Shown piece after piece: positions 45,091 through 55,994 of a stretch of 64,000 bases of DNA. The stretch is from JAMXLO01 sp963812475 (GTDB lineage: Bacteria; Pseudomonadota; Alphaproteobacteria; Acetobacterales; Acetobacteraceae), in contig CAWEVI010000052.1 in NCBI GenBank assembly GCA_963812475.1, positions 1 to 64,000 on the forward strand, written 5' to 3'. The notes below the pieces were generated by a model that did not search any database, had not been told where the DNA came from, and worked only from the letters and a program-made list of their open reading frames with translations. Within the stretch, counting starts at the first letter, position 1. Each line of letters starts with the position of its first letter. A program made the position numbers and the translations under genes.

Positions 45091-46023
45091 TCATCCATCG
45101 CGCTCCAGCACTTCCCTGACACGAGCGGGATCGACAGTGAGTGGCTCGATCCCCGACCGCTCCTCCTGCAGCTTCATGCCGACGCGGCTGTCGCGTTCGC
45201 TCCAGCCGCGGTTCAGCGCCTCGTTCAGCTCCGCCAGCGCGAGGTGCGACAGACGCATCGGCACACCGACCTCGCGGCCAAGCTGGCACGCCAGCGACAC
45301 GTCCTTGTACAGAAGCCGCAGCGCGAAATCCGGCGGGTCGTAGCGCCCCGTCAGGAACTTGTCGCCCATACGATCGAACATACGCGCGCGCCCACCCGCA
45401 CCCTGGCGGATCGCCGCCCACAGCGCCAGCGGCTCGATGCCCGCCTTCACCCCCATGGTGAACGCCTCGGCCAGCGCGACATTCACCGCCGCGCCCGACA
45501 GGTTGTGCACCAGCTTGGCGACCGAACCTGCGCCGATGGCGCCGATATACCGCGCCTGATCGCCCATCGCGTCGAGCACCGATTTGTGCTTTTGGAACAG
45601 CGCCTCGTCGCCGCCGACCCAGATCGCCAATTTGCCGGAATTCGCCCCGCGCGGCCCGCCGCTGACCGGCGCATCCAGCAACGCCACGCCCTGTTCGGCC
45701 AGCTTTGCATGCATTTCGCGCACAAGGCTGACCGAGTTGGTGGACAGGTCGAACCACACCGAGCCCTTGCGAAAGCCGTGCACCAGCCCGTTCTCACCGA
45801 ACGCCACCGCTTCCACATCGGGCGGCGCGGGAAGCGAGGTGAACACCACATCGCAGGCCTCGGCCACGGCGCGCGGGCTGTCCGCCCAGTCCGCGCCGGC
45901 AGCAAGATGATGCGAGGCGGACTGCCGCCTCAGGTCATGCACCACCAGCTTGTGGCCCGCCTTCTGCAGGTTGCTCGCCATGCCGGCGCCCATCATGCCG
46001 AGGCCGATGAATCCGATTGGCAT
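45091..46023 (-). CDS. NAD(P)-dependent beta-hydroxyacid dehydrogenase (3-hydroxyisobutyrate dehydrogenase family)
   Basis: A 310-residue protein. The NAD motif is IGFIGLGMMGAGMASNLQKA at the very N-terminus, which is why ATG 46023 is preferred over the longer frame. Next come VVFTSLPAPPDVEAV, the substrate-binding DAPVSGGPRGANSGKLAIWV and the catalytic-Lys segment GSVAKLVHNLSGAAVNVALA. It oxidises or reduces 3-hydroxyacids such as 3-hydroxyisobutyrate, tartronate semialdehyde or 2-hydroxy-3-oxopropionate. Last gene of a GYD-EthD-NTF2-dehydrogenase unit on the minus strand. Confidence 0.92.
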   Translation of the reverse strand: MPIGFIGLGMMGAGMASNLQKAGHKLVVHDLRRQSASHHLAAGADWADSPRAVAEACDVVFTSLPAPPDVEAVAFGENGLVHGFRKGSVWFDLSTNSVSLVREMHAKLAEQGVALLDAPVSGGPRGANSGKLAIWVGGDEALFQKHKSVLDAMGDQARYIGAIGAGSVAKLVHNLSGAAVNVALAEAFTMGVKAGIEPLALWAAIRQGAGGRARMFDRMGDKFLTGRYDPPDFALRLLYKDVSLACQLGREVGVPMRLSHLALAELNEALNRGWSERDSRVGMKLQEERSGIEPLTVDPARVREVLERDG

Positions 46024-46049
46024 TGCCGTCTTCCCCTTCAAGTGTCCGA

Positions 46050-46499
46050 TCAGATCTTGACGGCCTGTCTCGCCAAAAGCTTCCAATTGCCGTCCTGCTT
46101 CAGCCAGACCATCAGAACGCCGATCTTCACCGCATTGATTTTGCCGTCGCTCTCGTTTTCGCCGGTGAAAATGAAGCGCGAGATCGCGTTGCTGCCGACG
46201 ATGTGCGTGGTCTCGTCACTGACGCTGATGGACTTCCAGTGCGACGCGACCGCACCGTCGAGGAACTCGGCCTTGTTCTGCACCTTGCCGCCCGAGTGGC
46301 CATAGCTGAGCTGAGCGGCCGTCAGCGCATCCAATTGCGCGCGATCGTTGCCCAGCATGGCCTTGCGGAACGCCTCGACGGCCTGCCTGACCGCGGCCTC
46401 GTCGCCGGCCTGGGCAGCCGCCCGCGGAATACGGCCCATGATGGCGACGCTGAGCGCGCCGGCGCCGCCAAGCGCCAGACTGCGGCGATTGAACGTCAT
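46050..46499 (-). CDS. exported nuclear-transport-factor-2-like protein (DUF4440 type)
   Basis: A 149-residue protein with a twin-arginine-like signal (NRRSLALGGAGALSVAI, then AAA before the mature part), so it is probably exported folded through Tat. The mature part is an NTF2-like cone fold: AVRQAVEAFRKAMLGNDRAQ, LSYGHSGGKVQNKAEFLDGA and VWLKQDGNWKLLARQAVKI. Members may be ketosteroid-isomerase-like enzymes or binding proteins; no function can be assigned. It lies 26 bp upstream of the dehydrogenase. Confidence 0.85.
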   Translation of the reverse strand: MTFNRRSLALGGAGALSVAIMGRIPRAAAQAGDEAAVRQAVEAFRKAMLGNDRAQLDALTAAQLSYGHSGGKVQNKAEFLDGAVASHWKSISVSDETTHIVGSNAISRFIFTGENESDGKINAVKIGVLMVWLKQDGNWKLLARQAVKI

Positions 46500-46611
46500 G
46501 TTTTTCCTCCCTCGTCAGTCACGGGTTTGCTATCCCGCCGAACAAGCCGACGCTGGCACGGCAGGGCAGCGCGTTCAAGAGACAGGTCTGGTCAGCAGCG
46601 GTCAGCAGGCA

Positions 46612-47245
46612 TCAGCACAGGCGATGCTCCTCGACCACGAAGTGCGCCGCACCGGTGTCTTCGCCAGCCATCGCGCATTCGAGGTCGACCATGCTGGCGA
46701 ACGACAGTTCCACGATCCCTCCGGGTACTGACCGGCAGATGCGGAATGGTACTGTTCGGCGCCGGGCCCTGCTGCAGCACATGATACAGCACCAAGCCGC
46801 GCAGCCTCGGCAATTCGCGGACATGCGCCGCGTATCGTGCGAGTCCGCCTTCATCCGCGGCCGAGCCCTCCAGCAATGCGATGAGCTTGACCCGGCCGGC
46901 ACCCGGAGCCTGCGGCACCTCGATCCGAGGTTCGCATATCACGCGCGAAACTGCGCCGATGAACAATTTCGAATCGATATTGCAGCCTGCCATCTCCGGC
47001 GACCGGTGCGCACGCTGCCGGTCTTCGTCGCTGTCGAACGCCAAAATCGGAAAACCGTCGATGCGCATGGCGCGCGCCGGCGCATTCGTTGCCAGAACTT
47101 CGATGACATGGTCCTGCACGTAGGACCGCAGGCCGGGGAACCCACATACCAAAGGCCCATGCACATCCAGCCAGTGCCGGCGGAATGCGCTCAACGTCAC
47201 ATCGTCGCGTCTGCGCATCAGGCTGATCGCGGCGACACCGGCCAT
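46612..47245 (-). pseudogene. EthD-domain protein, one frameshift near the C-terminus
   Basis: The first 170 codons carry an EthD-type dimeric alpha-beta barrel (VAAISLMRRRDDVTLSAFRR, HWLDVHGPLVCGFPGLRSYV) followed by a second, similar half (LIALLEGSAADEGGLARYAA). After STIPHLPVS the frame drifts, while the +1 frame continues GGIVELSFASMVDLECAMAG and AAHFVVEEHRLC to a stop at 46612, which looks like the true end. One extra base at about 46727-46733 explains this. EthD proteins often accompany oxidative catabolic genes. It lies 15 bp after the GYD gene. Confidence 0.82.
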
Positions 47246-47260
47246 CGCACGCAGAACGCC

Positions 47261-47560
47261 CTACCGCAGCGAATTGACAATCTGGCGATACGCCTCCTCG
47301 GGGAACGCCTTCATCGACGTGGTGCGCACGTTGCCCAGCTTGCCGAGCATCAAAGTGAATCGCGCCGCCACCGCATCGTCGGGCGCGTCGTAGATCATGA
47401 TCAGGTCGTAATCGCCCATCGTCATATAGACGGAGCGGAACTGTCCGCCCATCTCCTCAAGCGTCTTCTTCGCCGCATCGATGCGCTTCGGGCTGTCGTT
47501 GATCGCGCGCATGCCCTGTTCGGTCCAGTTGGCGAGCATGACATAGGTCGGCATGGCCAA
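47261..47560 (-). CDS. GYD domain protein
   Basis: A 99-residue protein of the GYD family (named after the MGDYD motif, here YMTMGDYDLIMIYDAPDDAV). It starts MAMPTYVMLANWTEQGMRAI, and RIDAAKKTLEEMGGQ fits the family. The fold is a ferredoxin-like dimer; function is unknown. First gene of the minus-strand unit and divergent from the LVIVD gene, with 64 bp between the starts. Confidence 0.9.
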   Translation of the reverse strand: MAMPTYVMLANWTEQGMRAINDSPKRIDAAKKTLEEMGGQFRSVYMTMGDYDLIMIYDAPDDAVAARFTLMLGKLGNVRTTSMKAFPEEAYRQIVNSLR

Positions 47561-47624
47561 TCCCTCCTACTCAGTCCTTGGAACCCAGCCTAAGGTGACG
47601 ACCGATCAGGGAGAGAAGCAAGCC

Positions 47625-48860
47625 ATGATTGTCCCGGAAGGCGCCCGCAACATCGAATTCCTTGGCCATACCGACCAGGGTGGCCGCGGCGACGGCGTCC
47701 AGGTGATGGTCGCACGCGGCCATGCATACATAGGCACACGGGTCAGCCGCGGCGTGATGGTCACCGATGTGCGCGACCCGCGCAATCCGAAGCCGGTGAA
47801 CTTCGTACCGACCCACCCGAAGTCCGTTTCCATGCATATCCAGGCCGCGGATGACATGCTGCTGTGCATCCAGGAGGCCGATCAGCGCGCGCTGCTGACG
47901 CAGCAGGAATACTATGGCGGCTCGGGCAAGGTGGACAGCAGCCGCTTCGGCAAGCGTGGCGAGGACTACGCCGCTGGCATGCGGGTTTACGACATCGCCG
48001 ACCCCGCCAATCCGCGGCAGATCGGCGCCATGGAGGTGCCGGGTCTTGGCCTGCACCGCATCTGGTGGGTCGGCGGGCGCTACGCCTATGCATCGGCGCT
48101 GCTCGACGGGTTCACCGACCACATCCTGATGGTCATCGACATGGCCGACCCGACGAAGCCGCAGGAGGTCGGCCGCTGGTGGCTCCCCGGCATGAACGCC
48201 GCCGCCGGAGAGACGCCGACCTGGAAGAACCGTCACGCGCTGCATCACGCGGTGGTGGAAGGCGATTTCGCTTACGGCGCCTGGCGCGACGGCGGGTTGA
48301 CCATCCTGGACGTGACGGACAAGTCCGCGCCAAAGCTGATCGCACACCGCAACTGGTGCCCACCCTATGGCGGCGGCACGCACAACGCGCTGCCGCTGAT
48401 TGACCGCGGTCTGCTGGTGGTGGCGGACGAGGCGGTGCTGAACATCGACCAGGAGGGGCAGCACAAGCGCACCTGGGTGTTCGATATCCGCGAGAAGAGC
48501 AACCCGGTGTCCATCGCCACGCTGCCGACGCCGGCAGATCAGGACTACGTCAAGATGGGCGGGCAGTTCGGGCCGCACAATCTGCACGAGAACCGGCCGG
48601 GTTCGTTCCAGTCCTCGACAACGATCTTTGCGACCTGGCAGAGCGCCGGCGTGCGTGTGTTCGACATCTCGGACGCGTATCGGCCACAGGAGGTCGGCTA
48701 TTTCGTGCCGCCGCAGCCGACGCGGTGGGCGGAACCGATGCGCGGTCGCGCCAAGATACGGCATACGGCGGACGTGTTCGTTTCGCAGGACGGGCTGATC
48801 TACGCCACCGACTACGACGCGGGATTGTACATCCTGCAATGGAAGGGCGCGGGAGTGTGA
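47625..48860 (+). CDS. LVIVD-repeat / beta-propeller-like protein
   Basis: A 411-residue protein with LVIVD-type repeat segments such as GVMVTDVRDPRNPKPVNFVP, MRVYDIADPANPRQIGAMEV, LMVIDMADPTKPQEVGRWWL, LTILDVTDKSAPKLIAHRNW, WVFDIREKSNPVSIATLP and VRVFDISDAYRPQEVGYFVP, which should form a propeller. No signal peptide is seen, although many relatives are extracellular. ATG 47625 is chosen because GGGAGAG lies about 9 bases upstream. Its end overlaps the SPFH gene start by 4 bases. No enzyme activity can be assigned. Confidence 0.87.
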   Translation: MIVPEGARNIEFLGHTDQGGRGDGVQVMVARGHAYIGTRVSRGVMVTDVRDPRNPKPVNFVPTHPKSVSMHIQAADDMLLCIQEADQRALLTQQEYYGGSGKVDSSRFGKRGEDYAAGMRVYDIADPANPRQIGAMEVPGLGLHRIWWVGGRYAYASALLDGFTDHILMVIDMADPTKPQEVGRWWLPGMNAAAGETPTWKNRHALHHAVVEGDFAYGAWRDGGLTILDVTDKSAPKLIAHRNWCPPYGGGTHNALPLIDRGLLVVADEAVLNIDQEGQHKRTWVFDIREKSNPVSIATLPTPADQDYVKMGGQFGPHNLHENRPGSFQSSTTIFATWQSAGVRVFDISDAYRPQEVGYFVPPQPTRWAEPMRGRAKIRHTADVFVSQDGLIYATDYDAGLYILQWKGAGV

Positions 48861-49918
48861 CGGGATTCGTCATCGTTGTCTGGGTTTTCCTGCTGCTCCT
48901 GGTCGTGGCAACGCTATTCGCCGGGGTGAAGACGGTGTCGCAGGGTCAGGTCTGGACCGTCGAACGCTTCGGCGCCTACACGCGCCTGCTGCAGCCGGGA
49001 CTGAACTTCGTGCTGCCCTATGTCGATCGCGTAGGCCGCAAGCTGAACGTGCAGGAGCAGGTGGTCGAGATTCCGGAACAGAGCGTCATCACGCGGGACA
49101 ACGCCACCGTCTCGGTGGATGGCATTGTCTATTATCGGGTGATGGAGCCAGAGAAGGCGGCATATCAGGTCAGCAACCTTTCGCTCGCGTTGAACACGCT
49201 TGCGATGACCAACATCCGCGCGGTGATTGGCGAGATGGAACTGGACGCCACGCTGTCGTCACGTGAGCGCATCAACACCGCGCTGCTGATCATCCTGGAC
49301 GGCGCGACCGAGCCATGGGGCGTCAAGGTCTCGCGCGTCGAAATCCGCAAGATCGAGCCGCCCGAGAACCTGATCCGCGCGATGAACCTGCAGATGACCG
49401 CGGAGCGCGAGCGGCGCGCAGCGGTGTTCCGCGCCGAGGGCGAACGGCAGGCGGCGATCCTGCGCGCAGAGGGTGAGAAGCAGGCGTTGATCCTGTCCGC
49501 CGAGGGTCGCCAGCAAGCGGCGAACCGTGATGCAGAGGCGCGGGTGGCGCTTGCCCGGGCTGAGGCCGAGGCGACGCAGATGGTGTCCGACGCGGCGGCG
49601 GTGCATGGCCAGGCGGGGCTGCGCTACTTCATCGCCGACCGCTACGTGCGCGCGTTCCAGGCGCTGGCTTCGGCGCCCAACACGCGCCTTGTGGTGGTGC
49701 CGATGGAGTCTACCGCACTTGCCGGTGGCATCACGCAGGCGCTGGAGTTGCTGCGCGGCGGCGACGGCCCTTCGGGCACCAGTCCACCGCCGCAGATGCC
49801 GCCTCGGCCAGACCTGCCGTCACCGCCGCCTCCTTCGCCGATCGTGCCGCCCTCGATGCCACCGCCGTTCGCCGGCATGCCCGCCCCCGGTCCGTGGGGA
49901 ATGGGTCCGACGGGATGA
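48857..49918 (+). CDS. SPFH/band-7 (stomatin-like, QmcA) membrane protein
   Basis: A 353-residue protein with an N-terminal helix (FVIVVWVFLLLLVVATLFAG), then the SPFH domain: VERFGAYTRLLQPGLNFVLP, VDGIVYYRVMEPEKAAYQVS, LALNTLAMTNIRAVIGEMEL and LDGATEPWGVKVSRVEIRKI. A coiled coil rich in RAEGERQAAILRAEGEKQA follows, and the last 55 residues are Pro-rich. GTG 48857 overlaps the previous stop; the stop overlaps the NfeD gene start. SPFH-NfeD pairs organise membrane microdomains and quality control. Confidence 0.94.
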   Translation: MTGFVIVVWVFLLLLVVATLFAGVKTVSQGQVWTVERFGAYTRLLQPGLNFVLPYVDRVGRKLNVQEQVVEIPEQSVITRDNATVSVDGIVYYRVMEPEKAAYQVSNLSLALNTLAMTNIRAVIGEMELDATLSSRERINTALLIILDGATEPWGVKVSRVEIRKIEPPENLIRAMNLQMTAERERRAAVFRAEGERQAAILRAEGEKQALILSAEGRQQAANRDAEARVALARAEAEATQMVSDAAAVHGQAGLRYFIADRYVRAFQALASAPNTRLVVVPMESTALAGGITQALELLRGGDGPSGTSPPPQMPPRPDLPSPPPPSPIVPPSMPPPFAGMPAPGPWGMGPTG

Positions 49919-50334
49919 GCGACTGGATCATTTGGCTGGTCGGCGGCATGGCGCTGCTGATTTTGGAGATCCATACGCCGGGTGCCTTCATGATGTGGCT
50001 TGGGCTCGCGGCTTGCGGCACAGGCCTGGTCATTCTGGCAACCGGAATCGGCTTCGAGCTCCAGGTGGTGACGTTCGGCGTGCTGGCGGCGATCTCGCTT
50101 GGTGTCGGACTGCGATTGCGCCATCGCCCCGTCAGGCTGAATACGCAGCAGGCTGGGCTGGCCGGCCGCTCCGCCACCGCGCTTGTGTTCCAGGGCCGGG
50201 AGGGACGCGTCCGCGTCGGTGACAGCGACTGGGCTGCCCGCGTGCCGGCCGGGATCGCCGAACCCATCGCCGGCACCAGGCTGCGTGTGGAAGGTGTTGA
50301 CGGCACGGTGCTGATCGTCCGCCCCCAGGTATGA
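49915..50334 (+). CDS. NfeD family membrane protein
   Basis: A 139-residue short NfeD protein. Membrane helices cover about residues 4-22 (IIWLVGGMALLILEIHTPGA), 26-45 and 48-65, followed by an OB-fold domain (GRSATALVFQGREGRVRVGD, then GTRLRVEGVDGTVLIVRPQV). It overlaps the SPFH gene by ATGA, the standard partner arrangement (YbbL/QmcA with YbbK-type). ATG 49915 is chosen for that coupling; ATG 49894 is the alternative. Confidence 0.93.
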   Translation: MSDWIIWLVGGMALLILEIHTPGAFMMWLGLAACGTGLVILATGIGFELQVVTFGVLAAISLGVGLRLRHRPVRLNTQQAGLAGRSATALVFQGREGRVRVGDSDWAARVPAGIAEPIAGTRLRVEGVDGTVLIVRPQV

Positions 50335-50350
50335 CAGGAGCGACCCGCAT

Positions 50351-50764
50351 ATGGCCGACACATCGACGACCCTGACCTGGGACGCAGCGAAATGTCTGGT
50401 GCAGGATGTGGAGGACGCGTTCGGTGCGGCGGACCTCGCACGCATCGAGCAGGGCTTCACCGAGGACGTGGTGACGCGTTTTGCCGATTTCCCTGAGATG
50501 CGCGGTCGCGCAGCGGTCATGCGCTTCCTGCGCGCGCGCTTTGCCCGGACCAATGGCTACAGGCTGAGGAAGACGCTGCATTGCCTGATGGGAGACGTGC
50601 TCGCCAACACCTGGGATGCGAACTGGGAGGATGCCAAGACCGGCAAGCCGATGTTGGGTCGTGGCACCGAGATCTGGAGGGTGCGCGGCTACCGCATCGC
50701 ACAGTGGGATGCGACGTTCAACGTCTGGGAAAAGGGCGGCCCGCCAGTCACGCCGGTGGTGTAA
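50351..50764 (+). CDS. DUF1348 / nuclear-transport-factor-2-like protein
   Basis: A 137-residue NTF2-fold protein: WDAAKCLVQDVEDAFGAADL, VVTRFADFPEMRGRAAVMRF and RGTEIWRVRGYRIAQWDATF, followed by NVWEKGGP. The family (YybH/DUF1348) is common and mostly uncharacterised; no signal peptide. It lies 16 bp after NfeD, so it may belong to the same transcript. A perfect 14-bp-arm palindrome begins 36 bp after the stop. Confidence 0.85.
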   Translation: MADTSTTLTWDAAKCLVQDVEDAFGAADLARIEQGFTEDVVTRFADFPEMRGRAAVMRFLRARFARTNGYRLRKTLHCLMGDVLANTWDANWEDAKTGKPMLGRGTEIWRVRGYRIAQWDATFNVWEKGGPPVTPVV

Positions 50765-50799
50765 TTGCCCGCCCCCGGCCAATGCCGGTCGCGTCTCAC

Positions 50800-50924
50800 G
50801 TAGCCCCCTCCCGTTGCGGGAGGGGGCTACGGGGAGGGGTCGCCCGCAACGCGGTCAGATCAACAGAAAGCTCGACTTCGTACCACGGTCCCCTCCCCCA
50901 ACCCCTCCCGCAAGGGGGAGGACT
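50800..50924. repeat. inverted pair of REP-like C/G palindromes
   Basis: The first copy contains a perfect hairpin, GTAGCCCCCTCCCG-TTG-CGGGAGGGGGCTAC (50800-50830). The second is CCCCTCCCCCAACCCCTCCC then GCAAGGGGGAGG (50889-50922), in opposite orientation. About 60 bp lie between them. Located between a convergent gene pair (NTF2-like on plus, BrnA-like on minus), so it may end transcription both ways. Confidence 0.85.
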
Positions 50925-50946
50925 TTCTCCAGCAGACGGTTCGGGG

Positions 50947-51198
50947 TCAGCGGCGGCCCGGCTGGGCATCGACGAAGGCACGCAGCACGGCGTTCATCCG
51001 GGTCTGATAGCCCGGGCCACGATCGCGGAACCAGGCCAGGATGTCCTGATCGATGCGGAGCGATATCGCCTGCTTCGGCTGTGGCCATGCGACCTTGAGA
51101 TTGCCCCAGTCCGTTCGTTTCGGTGGCGCCATCGTCGCGGAGCCGCCTGCCTTGCCTTTGGCCGTCTTGCGGGATTGTTTCGTGGCGGTACGAGCCAT
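50947..51198 (-). CDS. BrnA-like antitoxin (DUF4415), apparently orphan
   Basis: An 83-residue protein with a Lys-rich N-terminus and a ribbon-helix-helix end: QAISLRIDQDILAWFRDRGP, then YQTRMNAVLRAFVDAQ. This matches BrnA-type antitoxins, which repress their operon and neutralise the BrnT RNase. No BrnT-like gene lies next to it: the upstream gene is unrelated and the downstream side is a repeat. ATG 51198 has GGAGG 4 bases upstream. Confidence 0.83.
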   Translation of the reverse strand: MARTATKQSRKTAKGKAGGSATMAPPKRTDWGNLKVAWPQPKQAISLRIDQDILAWFRDRGPGYQTRMNAVLRAFVDAQPGRR

Positions 51199-51274
51199 GC
51201 TGCCTCCGACTGGAGCCATGGCATCGTCCATACAAGCGTATCGGGCCGACGGCAAGACCGTGCGCCGATTTCGG

Positions 51275-51595
51275 TCAGTCTCCGCCGAGCGCTGCCTCCG
51301 CCGCCCGCACCGCCTGCAGCGGCACCGTGGCACGGCCTACCACCTGGCCGCCGATACAGGCCAGCCAGCCGGCGCCATCCGGGGGTGTCGTCGGGCGCAA
51401 TTCGATCACCTTGGCATCCTGGTCCAGCGCTACGGCGCGGTAGGAGCGCCAGCCGGTCCACACCGGCCCCAGAACGCGAACGACGCGGGCAATGGCCTCG
51501 CCCGCGTCGTCGCGTCCGATCCATTCGAGGGTCCGGTGGACACCGGGCCCCTCCTCCTGCCGTCCCCGCATCCAGTGGAGGCGGGGGGGTTGCAC
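51275..51595 (-). CDS. hypothetical protein
   Basis: A 106-residue frame with high third-position GC: MQPPRLHWMRGRQEEGPGVH, then GRDDAGEAIARVVRVLGPVW, ELRPTTPPDGAGWLACIGGQ and VPLQAVRAAEAALGGD. I recognise no family. The layout may form a small beta-rich domain with a C-terminal helix. It lies between fusA and the BrnA-like gene on the same strand. An internal ATG eight codons in could be the true start. Confidence 0.55.
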   Translation of the reverse strand: MQPPRLHWMRGRQEEGPGVHRTLEWIGRDDAGEAIARVVRVLGPVWTGWRSYRAVALDQDAKVIELRPTTPPDGAGWLACIGGQVVGRATVPLQAVRAAEAALGGD

Positions 51596-51650
51596 CTAGA
51601 CTGCCTCCGTCATGCGTGACCTATGCTCATGCATTTAGCTGCACTGGGCC

Positions 51651-53738
<2,088 letters not shown>

Positions 53739-53967
53739 GGTGAACCTCCATACCACGACGGGCGCCCCGGAACCCTCGCCCCGCGCGCCCGCATGTTTAT
53801 CCGGCTCAGCGCAGCCGGTCATCCCATAGCTCAGATGCTGCACCGCGGAGTCAATTGCAAGGATTATCGGCTGGCGCGTGGTCAAGGCACGCATGCACCG
53901 CCCGATTGACGCATCCACCGGCGCCAAGTCATCTGCCGACAGCGGCGGGAGCAGCGGGAGCGCGCAA

Positions 53968-55209
53968 ATGAACACGGCGGCGGCGGCGGTCGATGAACAA
54001 CGGCAGTGGGGCCGGATGATGGGGATGGCGCAGCTCGGCGCCATCCCCGGGGATGGCGTGAACCGCGCCTGTCTGACCGCGCTGGATCGCCAGGCGCGCC
54101 GTCTGCTGATCGACTGGGCAAACGAGGTTGGCGCCGCGGTGTCGGTGGACGCAGCGGCCAATCTGTGGCTGCGGCTCGAGGGGACCGACCCGCGCGCCGC
54201 CGCCGTGGTCACCGGCAGCCACATGGACACCCAGCCCAACGGCGGCCGGTTCGACGGCATCTACGGCGTGATCGCAGGGCTGGAGGCCCTGACTGCTCTG
54301 CAGCAGTCAGGGACGAAGCCGCGCCGGCCCGTCGAGGTGGTGGCCTGGACCAACGAGGAAGGTGGTCGGTTCTCACCCGGCTGCATGGGCAGCATGGCCT
54401 GGAGCGGCTTCCGGCGCATCGAGGAATTCGCCGATGTGGTCGATCCCGACGGCGTCCGCTTCGCCGATGCGCTGGCCGGGCATCTGGCCGCCGAGACCGA
54501 CCTGCCGCTTCGCCCGCTCGGGAGCCAACCGCATGCCTACGTCGAGGCGCATATCGAGCAGGGCCCCAGGCTTGAGGCAGAGGGCCTGGATATCGGCGTC
54601 GTCACTGGCATCCAGGGCAGCCGCTGGTTCACCGTGACGCTGACCGGCGAGACCGCTCATGCCGGCACCACGCCGCTGGCACTGCGGCGTGACGCGGTGC
54701 AGGACATGGTGCGCGCTATCAAGGCGCTGAATGCTCTGATGCACGATCCAATGGACGTGCTGCGCTTCACCGTCGGACGGGTCGTGGTGGAGCCGAACAC
54801 ATCGAACTCAGTGGCGGACAAGGCGAGCTTCACCATCGACTTCCGCCATCCCAACAAGGATGTGCTGCTGACGCGCGGGAATGCGGTCGCCGGCGTGGTG
54901 CAGGCAGCCGTGCGCAATGCCGGCGTGACGGTGCAGGAGACTTTCCATGCGCTGCCGGTCGAGTTCTCGCCGCTGGTGATCGAGGCGGTGGAGCGCGCCA
55001 CCATTGAACAGAACTGCCGGCAGATGCGGCTGCCGTCGGGCGCGTTCCATGATGCGCAGTTCGTTGTCCCGGTGTGCCCGACCGGGATGATCTTTGTGCC
55101 GTGCCGCAGGGGGATCAGCCACAACCCCGCGGAATATTCCGAACCGTCGCAGTTGGCGGTGGGAACCCGCGTGCTGACGCAGACGCTGGTTGAATTGGCC
55201 GATAGCTAA
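53968..55209 (+). CDS. M20-family Zn-dependent amidohydrolase (N-carbamoyl-L-amino acid hydrolase / allantoate amidohydrolase type)
   Basis: A 413-residue di-zinc hydrolase. Metal motifs: TGSHMDTQPNGGRFDGIYGV, WTNEEGGRFSPGCMGSMAWS, HAYVEAHIEQGPRLEAEGL; the dimerisation domain has TLTGETAHAGTTPLALRRDA, and the late His is in SGAFHDAQFV. ATG 53968 has GGGAG 8 bases upstream. It would cleave carbamoyl or ureido bonds and release ammonia, in keeping with the urea genes downstream, from which it is convergent. Substrate is not determined by sequence. Confidence 0.9.
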   Translation: MNTAAAAVDEQRQWGRMMGMAQLGAIPGDGVNRACLTALDRQARRLLIDWANEVGAAVSVDAAANLWLRLEGTDPRAAAVVTGSHMDTQPNGGRFDGIYGVIAGLEALTALQQSGTKPRRPVEVVAWTNEEGGRFSPGCMGSMAWSGFRRIEEFADVVDPDGVRFADALAGHLAAETDLPLRPLGSQPHAYVEAHIEQGPRLEAEGLDIGVVTGIQGSRWFTVTLTGETAHAGTTPLALRRDAVQDMVRAIKALNALMHDPMDVLRFTVGRVVVEPNTSNSVADKASFTIDFRHPNKDVLLTRGNAVAGVVQAAVRNAGVTVQETFHALPVEFSPLVIEAVERATIEQNCRQMRLPSGAFHDAQFVVPVCPTGMIFVPCRRGISHNPAEYSEPSQLAVGTRVLTQTLVELADS

Positions 55210-55222
55210 AGCAACTTTCCCC

Positions 55223-55309
55223 CGTCATGCTGACGAAGGTCAGCATCCACGTCTTTGCTGATCGCAGCGAGGAAAGACGTGGATGGCCGGCCTTCGCCCA
55301 CCATGACGA
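55223..55309. repeat. imperfect 35-bp inverted repeat between convergent genes
   Basis: The left arm begins CGTCATGCTGACGAAGG and includes ATCCACGTCTTT; the right arm AAAGACGTGGAT...CCATGACG is its approximate reverse complement. It lies between the amidohydrolase (plus) and ureG (minus) stops and may act as a two-way terminator. It resembles dispersed 'CGTCATG' repeats of alphaproteobacteria. Confidence 0.7.
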
Positions 55310-55349
55310 GGTGGCGGCGACCGTTGGGTCACGGTCAGGTGCCGTTGGC

Positions 55350-55994
55350 TCAAGGTTCATCTGACGTCCGCACGCGCGCATCCAGCCCACCCTCGGTCTC
55401 GATGAAGTCGGCGATCTGCGGCACGCCGGTTCCCGCACGGATGTTGGCGAACACGAACGGTCGCTCGCCGCGCATCTTCCTCGCGTCGCGGTCCATCACG
55501 TCCAGGCTGGCGCCGACGAACGGGGCGAGGTCGATCTTGTTGATCACCAGCAGGTCACTGCGGGTAATGCCCGGGCCGCCCTTGCGCGGGATCTTGTCGC
55601 CGGCGGATACGTCGATCACGTAGATCGTCAGGTCTGCCAGTTCCGGGCTGAACGTAGCGGCGAGATTGTCGCCGCCCGACTCGATCAGGATGATGTCGAG
55701 CGCCGGAAAGCGGCGGTTGAGCTCGGCAATGCCGGTCAGGTTGATTGATGCATCCTCGCGGATCGCGGTGTGCGGACAGCCGCCGGTCTCGATGCCCAGG
55801 ATGCGCTCGGGCGGCAACGAACCTGCGCGGGTGAGGAATTCGGCATCCTCCTTTGTGTAGATGTCGTTGGTAATCGCCGCGATGTCATAGCTGGCGCGGA
55901 ACCGCTGACACAGCGCATCCATGAGTGCGGTCTTACCCGTGCCGACAGGCCCGCCAATACCGATGCGCAGGGGACCGTGTTGCGAATGCATCAT
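55350..55994 (-). CDS. ureG: urease accessory GTPase UreG
   Basis: A 214-residue SIMIBI GTPase. The P-loop is IGGPVGTGKTALMDAL (residues 12-27), followed by the nickel-associated GIETGGCPHTAIREDASIN with the conserved CPH, LIESGGDNLAATFSPELAD and VINKIDLAPFVGA. It delivers nickel to urease together with UreE, UreF and UreD. Its ATG overlaps the ureF stop (ATGA). Last gene of the urease operon. Confidence 0.96.
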   Translation of the reverse strand: MMHSQHGPLRIGIGGPVGTGKTALMDALCQRFRASYDIAAITNDIYTKEDAEFLTRAGSLPPERILGIETGGCPHTAIREDASINLTGIAELNRRFPALDIILIESGGDNLAATFSPELADLTIYVIDVSAGDKIPRKGGPGITRSDLLVINKIDLAPFVGASLDVMDRDARKMRGERPFVFANIRAGTGVPQIADFIETEGGLDARVRTSDEP

